Origin: CAZDAM01 sp964503595
GTDB taxonomy: Bacteria; Muiribacteriota; UBA6191
DNA: 9,148 bases
Reading direction: 5' to 3'
Assembly (NCBI GenBank): GCA_964503595.1
Contig: CAZDAM010000115.1
Location: 1-9,148, forward strand
Each line of letters starts with the position of its first letter. Position 1 is the first letter of the stretch. The translations under genes were made by a program, and so were the position numbers. This document shows positions 1 through 5,051 of this stretch, in pieces. Under the pieces are notes generated by a model that did not search any database, had not been told where the DNA came from, and worked only from the letters and a program-made list of their open reading frames with translations.

Positions 1-737
1 TCGTCAAGGATGAAGATGGCCTTCTGAGGCCACCGGCCAACCGGGAAGGCATTTCAGTCCAGGTTGCGGAAGATTCCGATCGTTTGCAGGAACTCTCTCC
101 GTTTGCTCCCTGGAATGGTAAGGACTACACTGATCTGGCCCTTCTGATCAAAGCCAAGGGGAAATGTACAACAGACCATATTTCCATGGCTGGACCCTGG
201 CTGAAGTACCGGGGACACCTGGATAACATTTCCAATAACCTCTTGATTGGAGCCATCAATGCTTTCAGTAATAAAGTGAATGCGATCAAGAACAAATTCA
301 CGGGTGAGGTCAAGGAAGTGCCAGCTGTGGCGCGTGAATACAAGGCCGAAGGCATTGGCTGGGTTGTGGTTGGAGATGAAAACTACGGCGAGGGCTCCAG
401 TCGTGAGCATGCCGCCATGGAACCACGTCATCTCGGTGGCGTGGCCATCATCGTGAAATCCTTTGCAAGGATTCATGAAACCAACCTCAAAAAGCAGGGC
501 ATGCTGGCTTTGACCTTCAACAATCCTGCTGACTATGACAAGGTCATGGAAGATTCGAATCTCAGTATTCTGGGTCTTGGAAGCTTTACTGAAGGAAGCC
601 CCCTGACTCTTAAAATCGAGAATTCTGATGGCACGACTCACGAGTGCCAGCTTAATCACACTTACAATGCCCAGCAGATCGAATGGTTCAAGGCCGGAAG
701 CGCCCTGAATCTGATTGCGGCTTCGCAGGGTAAGTAA
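1..737 (+). CDS. Aconitate hydratase, mitochondrial-like type (C-terminal part, 5' truncated by window)
   Basis: Aconitase isomerises citrate to isocitrate via cis-aconitate in the TCA cycle, in the cytoplasm, using a [4Fe-4S] cluster. The frame is open from base 3 with no stop, so the true start and the cluster cysteines lie upstream of the window. What is present is the C-terminal swivel domain, about 244 residues. Visible hallmarks are the KGKCTTDHIS segment followed by GPWLKYRGHLDNISNN (about 150-230), the GDENYGEGSSREHA block, whose S-S-R-E (396-407) supplies substrate-binding Ser and Arg residues in known aconitases, then FARIHETNLKKQG and the terminal IEWFKAGSALN. These segments resemble the mitochondrial enzyme more than bacterial AcnA or AcnB, judged from memory of the family. 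The stop is TAA at 735-737, and an intrinsic terminator follows 11 bases later, so the gene ends its transcription unit. Identification is firm; the subtype is somewhat less so. Confidence 0.96.
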   Translation, partial: VKDEDGLLRPPANREGISVQVAEDSDRLQELSPFAPWNGKDYTDLALLIKAKGKCTTDHISMAGPWLKYRGHLDNISNNLLIGAINAFSNKVNAIKNKFTGEVKEVPAVAREYKAEGIGWVVVGDENYGEGSSREHAAMEPRHLGGVAIIVKSFARIHETNLKKQGMLALTFNNPADYDKVMEDSNLSILGLGSFTEGSPLTLKIENSDGTTHECQLNHTYNAQQIEWFKAGSALNLIAASQGK

Positions 738-748
738 AAAGCCCAGTC

Positions 749-776
749 AGCCCCCGGTTCGCCGGGGGCTTTTTTT
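749..776 (+). terminator. Intrinsic terminator of the aconitase gene
   Basis: A perfect 9-bp GC-rich stem (AGCCCCCGG at 749-757 with CCGGGGGCT at 762-770) closes a TTCG tetraloop and runs straight into seven T residues (770-776). This is a classic Rho-independent terminator 11 bases after the aconitase stop. It lies only 20 bases ahead of the next start codon (796). Confidence 0.95.
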
Positions 777-782
777 ATGAGT

Positions 783-790
783 GGAGGAGA
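783..790 (+). promoter_or_regulatory. Ribosome binding site deciding the start at 796
   Basis: GGAGGAGA lies 5 bases before the ATG at 796. It overlaps the body of the alternative GTG-initiated reading at 781, which argues against that upstream start. Confidence 0.8.
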
Positions 791-795
791 AGAAA

Positions 796-1377
796 ATGCT
801 GATTTTTTCCGCACATGCAGATACCAATTTTCAGGAACATCGCATGGAAGATCTGGGGGATGGCCAGCTTTTGGGCCATATGGACAATTTCATCGGGGTC
901 CACTGCCTCATGGCAGCCTATTTTTCTGGCCGGATGTTTTCCCGCCACATCAGAATTGAGCTCACGGAAGGTGAGGAGATCGACATGGCCGGAGCCCGCA
1001 GGGTGGCTGAAGATGTTCAGGACGATGATATCGTCATTGCCATTGATGTGACCGGCACGCCGACAGAAGCAGACTTTGTGATTGAAAAATGCTTTTCCGA
1101 AGAAATGCAGACCTTCCTGCAGGATGCTCTGATTGACATGGATTTTGACATGTATGAGGACTGCCCGGATCCGGTTGCAAGTGGTGATGAGTCTGATGTC
1201 TACCGCGAGAAAACCTCCATGACCTGTCTTCTGGGAATTCCGGTCTGGGGTGGGGACTATAACGCAGGAGAGGTGGAGTCATCCCGTTATCATATTGAAC
1301 AGGTGATTGAGGCGATCTGCCTGATTTCCGAACATTATGCCGCCCGCTTTCACGAAGAAGAGGAAAGTTCGGACTGA
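796..1377 (+). CDS. Compact clan-MH (M28/M42-like) metallohydrolase-like protein, function unknown
   Basis: A 193-residue protein I cannot name. The ATG at 796 is chosen because a strong GGAGGAGA (783-790) sits 5 bases upstream; the in-frame GTG at 781 lies on the Shine-Dalgarno itself. No signal peptide or membrane segment is seen, so it is probably cytoplasmic. Motifs recall co-catalytic zinc peptidases: HAD (H7, D9), GHMDN (D30), GEE (E60, E61), AIDVTG (D84), and RYHIEQV (H166) after GIPVWGG. The order H, D, E-E, D, H and the spacings (23, 30, 23, 82) are close to those I recall for Vibrio aminopeptidase (20, 34, 27, 77) and, after its inserted domain, for M42 enzymes. About 190 residues is short for these families; a lid or dimerisation insert is absent. 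An acidic tail (HEEEESSD) ends it. The gene lies between the aconitase terminator and a peptidase promoter. The coding call is firm; the enzymatic role is an inference and substrate is unknown. Confidence 0.85.
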   Translation: MLIFSAHADTNFQEHRMEDLGDGQLLGHMDNFIGVHCLMAAYFSGRMFSRHIRIELTEGEEIDMAGARRVAEDVQDDDIVIAIDVTGTPTEADFVIEKCFSEEMQTFLQDALIDMDFDMYEDCPDPVASGDESDVYREKTSMTCLLGIPVWGGDYNAGEVESSRYHIEQVIEAICLISEHYAARFHEEEESSD

Positions 1378-1382
1378 TCCCC

Positions 1383-1410
1383 TTGCCATTCTCCAATCCA
1401 ATCTTATAAT
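1383..1410 (+). promoter_or_regulatory. Sigma-70-type promoter for the peptidase pair
   Basis: TTGCCA at 1383-1388 matches the -35 consensus at five of six bases, and TATAAT at 1405-1410 is a perfect -10 box. The spacer is 16 bp. Transcription would begin near 1417, leaving a leader of about 25 bases with GGAG (1432-1435) placed 6 bases before the ATG at 1442. It is the best promoter match in the window. Confidence 0.75.
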
Positions 1411-1441
1411 TATTATTCTTACTGAAATTCTGGAGAAAACT

Positions 1442-2626
1442 ATGCGTAAATATCTTCTGGGACTTGCCGTCTGTTATGGTTTTCTGCAGGCCGAGGGCCG
1501 TGTTTTTATCACTGTGGATCAGGATGCTGTTGAAACCACCCGCTTCATGAGTATTCGGGATGGCGGCATGCGGATGCTTCAGAAGGCCGATGGCATCGCG
1601 GTTCTGGAAGTTCCCGAATCCAGTCTTGATGAGCTTTCTCACATGATGCACGATCGTCATCGCCGTTGTGGTGGCTATCGGGTGCATGATTCCGAAGAAG
1701 CAGCCCGGCAATCTCTTGAGGATGCCTACCATTACAAGCGCCTGACACGCCAGCTGAATCCCCCATTTGTGATCGATCAGCCTGTTCTGGCCAAAGCAGC
1801 GGATTCCAGAATTCAGACTGCCAGGGTACGCCAGGTGATCGAAGACATGTCTTCCATGCACAACCGGTATTACAAGTCCGAAACCGGAATCAGGGCTTCG
1901 GAATGGGTGCATGATCTGTGGCAGGGCATTATCAAGGATGTTTCAGGAGCCAGTGTGCGCTACGTCAGCCATAAGGGATATCCCCAGAAATCCGTCGTGG
2001 TGACATTTGCCGGAAGCGATATTCAGGATGAAGTCGTTGTGATCGGGGGCCATCTGGACTCGATTGCAGGCTTCGGCAGCTCTCATGTGCATGCTCCCGG
2101 TGCGGATGACAATGCTTCCGGGATTGCCAGTATGACCGAGGCCATGCGTGCCATTGTCGAGATTGGCTACAAGCCCCGCAGAACTCTGGAGTTCATGGCC
2201 TATGCTGCCGAAGAAGTAGGCTTGCGAGGTTCAGGAGATCTGGCCAAAACCTACAGAAAAGAAGGACGCAAGGTTGTGGGGGTCATGCAGCTTGATATGA
2301 CCAACTACCCCGGCTCGGAAAAAGATATCTACATCTTTGATGACTATACCAACCCCATGCTCAACCGCTTTGTCACGGATCTGATTGAGACGTATCTGAC
2401 GGATCTGAGCTGGGACTACAGCCGCTGTGGTTATGCCTGTTCGGATCATGCTTCCTGGACGGCCCAGGGCTTTGCTACGACCTATCCTTCCGAATCCAAA
2501 ATGAGTGAGGACAGTCCATTTGTCCACACTGAAAAAGACACCCTGCAGAATGGGGATGCTTCGGGTGCTCATGCTGCCAAATTTGCCCGTCTTGGGGCTG
2601 TGTTTGCCGTGGAAGCGGCCCGCTGA
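1442..2626 (+). CDS. Secreted M28 family zinc aminopeptidase (leucyl aminopeptidase type), paralogue 1
   Basis: A 394-residue exported di-zinc aminopeptidase expected to remove N-terminal residues from peptides outside the cytoplasm. Residues 1-17 (MRKYLLGLAVCYGFLQA) look like a short signal peptide; Cys11 follows Val, so it is a poor lipobox. Residues 20-140 resemble an N-terminal prodomain with the RCGGY segment (Cys76). The catalytic domain shows every ligand of the Vibrio proteolyticus enzyme: H204 (GGHLDS), D223 (APGADDNASG), general base E257 and ligand E258 (AAEEVGLRG), D285 (QLDMTNY) and H362 (VHTEKD). C329 and C333 (CGYACSDH) match its disulfide. No C-terminal PPC domain is present. 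The ATG at 1442 is chosen for the GGAG at 1432-1435 and the signal peptide; an upstream in-frame start at 1337 would bury the signal. A close paralogue follows after 13 bases. Confidence 0.95.
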   Translation: MRKYLLGLAVCYGFLQAEGRVFITVDQDAVETTRFMSIRDGGMRMLQKADGIAVLEVPESSLDELSHMMHDRHRRCGGYRVHDSEEAARQSLEDAYHYKRLTRQLNPPFVIDQPVLAKAADSRIQTARVRQVIEDMSSMHNRYYKSETGIRASEWVHDLWQGIIKDVSGASVRYVSHKGYPQKSVVVTFAGSDIQDEVVVIGGHLDSIAGFGSSHVHAPGADDNASGIASMTEAMRAIVEIGYKPRRTLEFMAYAAEEVGLRGSGDLAKTYRKEGRKVVGVMQLDMTNYPGSEKDIYIFDDYTNPMLNRFVTDLIETYLTDLSWDYSRCGYACSDHASWTAQGFATTYPSESKMSEDSPFVHTEKDTLQNGDASGAHAAKFARLGAVFAVEAAR

Positions 2627-2639
2627 AAGGAAACCCGAT

Positions 2640-3824
2640 ATGCGTAATCTGCTTCGCCTGGCCGTTTTTTCCGGTCTTTTGAACCTCACATCAGCCAATA
2701 CACCGGTCTTCATCACGCTTGATTCCGATGCCGTCCTGGAAGCCAGAAACCTGAGCCGGGGAACTTTCAATCTCTACTCGGAGGCCAACGGCATTGCCAT
2801 GGCCACCATCAGAGAAAGCGATCTGGATCGCCTGTCTCACATGATGCATGAAAAATTCGGTCGCTGCGGTGGCTATATCGTGCATGAAAACGAAGCTCAG
2901 GCCAGAAGCGTTCTGGAAGACTCGGCAACATTTCAGGAACTGTCCCGCCGTCTGCGCCCTGATTTTCAGATGGATGAGCCTCTGCTTGCCCGCCTTCTGG
3001 AAAGAAAAGTGGAAGAAGCCAATATCCGGGCCGTGATCGAGGAGCTTGCCTCCTTCAAGAACCGCTATTACCGCTCTGCGGATGGGATCAGGGCTTCAGA
3101 ATGGATCCATGAAAAATGGAGTGGTCTGATTCAGGACATTCCAGGAGCTACCGTCGAGTTCTTCACCCATGCCAGCTTTCCCCAGAAATCAGTCATTGTC
3201 ACCATTCCGGGATCAGACATGGCAGATGAAGTGCTGGTTCTGGGAGGGCATCTGGACTCCACCGCAGGCTGGGGAGGTTCCCATGTTCATGCTCCGGGAG
3301 CGGATGACAATGCCTCAGGTATTGCCTCTTTGACAGAAATCCTGCGCGTGCTTGCAGAAGCAGACTTCAAACCTCGCCGTACGGTGAAATTCATGGCTTA
3401 TGCCGCTGAGGAAGTCGGGCTTCGGGGTTCCAATGAAATTGCAACCCGCTACAAGTCGGAAGGGGTCAAGGTTGCCGGGGTTCTTCAGCTTGATATGACC
3501 AACTACCAGGGCTCCGATCGGGATATCTACCTCTACGAGGACTATACCAGTGTCCAGCAGAATGAATTCCTGAAAGGTCTGATTGATAACTACCTCAAGG
3601 ATTTGAAGTGGGATACCGGCAAATGTGGTTACGGCTGCTCGGATCACGCTTCCTGGACCCGTCAGGGCTATGCTGCAAGCTTTCCCACAGAGGCCAAATT
3701 TTCAAATCATAATCCCCATATCCATACAGATCGGGATCTGATTTCCCAGTCTGGTGGAAATGCCCGCCATGCTGCCAAGTTTGCCCGCCTGGGTGTTCTC
3801 TATGCCGTGGAGGCTTCGCGCTGA
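2640..3824 (+). CDS. Secreted M28 family zinc aminopeptidase, paralogue 2
   Basis: A 394-residue paralogue of the preceding gene, the same length and about 57% identical by hand count over residues 61-394 without gaps. Residues 1-19 (MRNLLRLAVFSGLLNLTSA) form a signal peptide with a plausible cleavage after TSA. The same prodomain RCGGY (Cys76) and the complete active site are kept at identical positions: H204, D223, E257, E258, D285, H362, plus the C329/C333 pair. Both copies should therefore be active. Differences concentrate in the prodomain, in 171-180, and in 302-310 and 351-375 near the last ligand, which may alter substrate preference. AAAGGA (2626-2631) is the ribosome site. The 13-base gap to the first copy indicates one operon. 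The upstream in-frame start at 2505 lies inside paralogue 1 and is rejected. The match to the M28 leucyl aminopeptidase group is clear; the natural substrate is unknown. Confidence 0.95.
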   Translation: MRNLLRLAVFSGLLNLTSANTPVFITLDSDAVLEARNLSRGTFNLYSEANGIAMATIRESDLDRLSHMMHEKFGRCGGYIVHENEAQARSVLEDSATFQELSRRLRPDFQMDEPLLARLLERKVEEANIRAVIEELASFKNRYYRSADGIRASEWIHEKWSGLIQDIPGATVEFFTHASFPQKSVIVTIPGSDMADEVLVLGGHLDSTAGWGGSHVHAPGADDNASGIASLTEILRVLAEADFKPRRTVKFMAYAAEEVGLRGSNEIATRYKSEGVKVAGVLQLDMTNYQGSDRDIYLYEDYTSVQQNEFLKGLIDNYLKDLKWDTGKCGYGCSDHASWTRQGYAASFPTEAKFSNHNPHIHTDRDLISQSGGNARHAAKFARLGVLYAVEASR

Positions 3825-3872
3825 TTTGAAGTCCGGTTTGATTTTGATGGGGATTCACAGGATGATGTTTCT

Positions 3873-4952
3873 GTGGATCCCCATCGTCGTATTCTCCATG
3901 TTGACATGGATGCATTCTATGCCTCGGTTGAGGCTCTGGATCACCCCGAATATCGGGGAAAACCCCTGATTGTTGCCTACGATGGACCCCGCTCGGTGGT
4001 CTGTGCCGCCAGTTATGAGGCCCGTAAATTCGGAGTGCGCTCAGCCTTGCCACTGGCCCGGGCCAAAAAACTCTGTCCCCAGGGAATTGTGATTGCTCCC
4101 CGTTTTGAGCGGTATCGGGAAATTTCGGATCAGATTCATCAGGTGTTTCGCCGCTATGCGGATCGGATTGAACCACTGGCTTTAGATGAGGCCTGGCTTG
4201 ATGTCAGCACCAGGGCAAAGGAAATGGGTTCGGCAACAGCAGTGGCCCAGGCCATTCGCCATGAAATCCGCGAGAAGCTTAGCCTGACCTGTTCCGCCGG
4301 GGTGAGTTACTGCAAATTCCTGGCAAAAATTGCCAGCGATCAGAATAAGCCGGATGGAATTTTTGTGATTCCACCTTCAAAGGCAGAGGAATTTTTGCAG
4401 AGCCTCCCGCTTTCCAAGATTCCTGGGGTGGGACCAAGAGCCTCCGAAAAATTAAAGGATTATGATCTGATTACCGCCGGAGATGCCCGCCGGGCTGGGG
4501 TTCAGAAGTTAAGAGGAATTCTGGGCTCCTGGGGAGCTGAACTTTATCAGCGCTGTATGGGTGAGGATGAAAGGGAAGTGGCTCCTTACCGGGAAAGAAA
4601 ATCAATTTCTGTTGAGCATACCTATGCTGAAGATTTGTCCTTGAATGAACTTGCCCTGCGCGTGGATCCTCTTTGCCAGGAGCTTGAGGAACGCCTCAGA
4701 AAGAAAAAACTGGTAGGCACAACCCTTTGTGCCAAAATCCGCTTTGGGGACTTCAGAACCATCAGCCGCAGTCTTTCAAGGGATGTGCCGTTTGAATCTG
4801 TAAGGGAGTTTGTGGCATTTCTCAAAGGGATTCTGGCGGATCTTCCCACCGATTCCCGGATTCGACTGATGGGTCTGGGGGTGAGTCATCTGCAAAAACC
4901 CTTTGCCTGGGTTCAGGGAGATCTAAGGGCAATAAAAAATAGGAAAATATAA
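3873..4952 (+). CDS. dinB: DNA polymerase IV (Y-family translesion polymerase)
   Basis: A 359-residue error-prone polymerase that bypasses damaged or stalled template bases. The palm is recognised by HVDMDAFYASVE with catalytic D11 and steric-gate F15, and by LDEAWLD with D105 and E106. The usual Ser before LDEA is Ala here, and Tyr is Trp. YEARKFGVRS, GVSYCKFLAKIASDQNKPDG (144-163) and the helix-hairpin-helix KIPGVGPRASEKL (182-194) complete the palm and thumb; the little-finger domain covers roughly 245-345. The start must be GTG at 3873: a later ATG would cut the first catalytic strand, and the only upstream in-frame codon block ends in the TGA of the peptidase. The weak AGGA at 3859-3862 is 10 bases away. 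I see no clear QLxLF-type clamp-binding motif at the C-terminus; QKPFAW (341-346) is the nearest. No LexA-like box is visible in the 48-base gap, so expression from the peptidase operon is likely. Confidence 0.95.
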   Translation: MDPHRRILHVDMDAFYASVEALDHPEYRGKPLIVAYDGPRSVVCAASYEARKFGVRSALPLARAKKLCPQGIVIAPRFERYREISDQIHQVFRRYADRIEPLALDEAWLDVSTRAKEMGSATAVAQAIRHEIREKLSLTCSAGVSYCKFLAKIASDQNKPDGIFVIPPSKAEEFLQSLPLSKIPGVGPRASEKLKDYDLITAGDARRAGVQKLRGILGSWGAELYQRCMGEDEREVAPYRERKSISVEHTYAEDLSLNELALRVDPLCQELEERLRKKKLVGTTLCAKIRFGDFRTISRSLSRDVPFESVREFVAFLKGILADLPTDSRIRLMGLGVSHLQKPFAWVQGDLRAIKNRKI

Positions 4953-4959
4953 CTATTAA

Positions 4960-5051
4960 GCGTCATAAAACACGAACAAGGGATTTTTAGATTTTGCTCC
5001 ACGCGGCTATAGGGAGTAGAATTTCGTGTTAAAGGTCTTCTTGTCTGACGC
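4960..5051. repeat. Nested inverted repeats framing the kinase promoter
   Basis: AACACGAA at 4969-4976 has its perfect reverse complement TTCGTGTT at 5023-5030. Outside them GCGTCA (4960-4965) is matched by TGACGC (5046-5051), which abuts the kinase start codon. The inner arms flank the predicted promoter, an arrangement that would suit a pair of operator half-sites or two sites bridged by looping. No regulator is known from the sequence; 8-bp and 6-bp arms could partly be chance. Confidence 0.5.
4994..5022 (+). promoter_or_regulatory. Candidate sigma-70 promoter for the histidine kinase
   Basis: TTGCTC (4994-4999) and TAGAAT (5017-5022) are separated by 17 bp. Each box matches the consensus at four or five of six positions. 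Transcription would begin near 5029, giving a leader of only about 23 bases without an evident Shine-Dalgarno sequence. Confidence 0.45.

Noticed and set aside
54..659. Minus-strand open frame of 201 codons
   Set aside because: It is fully antisense to the well-conserved aconitase swivel domain, with no recognisable domain.
1337..1441. N-terminal extension of peptidase 1 from 1337
   Set aside because: It would overlap the previous gene and the TATAAT promoter and would bury the signal peptide; ATG 1442 has a good ribosome site.
1034..1912. Long minus-strand open frame (292 codons)
   Set aside because: It lies antisense across the compact metallohydrolase-like gene and peptidase 1, spans their promoter, and its translation is low-complexity His/Pro/Ser-rich without family motifs. 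It is a shadow frame.
2505..2639. N-terminal extension of peptidase 2 from 2505
   Set aside because: It lies inside the coding end of peptidase 1 in another frame and would displace the signal peptide; ATG 2640 has AAAGGA upstream.
3595..4176. Minus-strand open frame of 193 codons
   Set aside because: It overlaps the end of peptidase 2 and the start of dinB. Its His/Pro/Gln-rich composition is typical of an antisense shadow, and both sense proteins have strong motifs.
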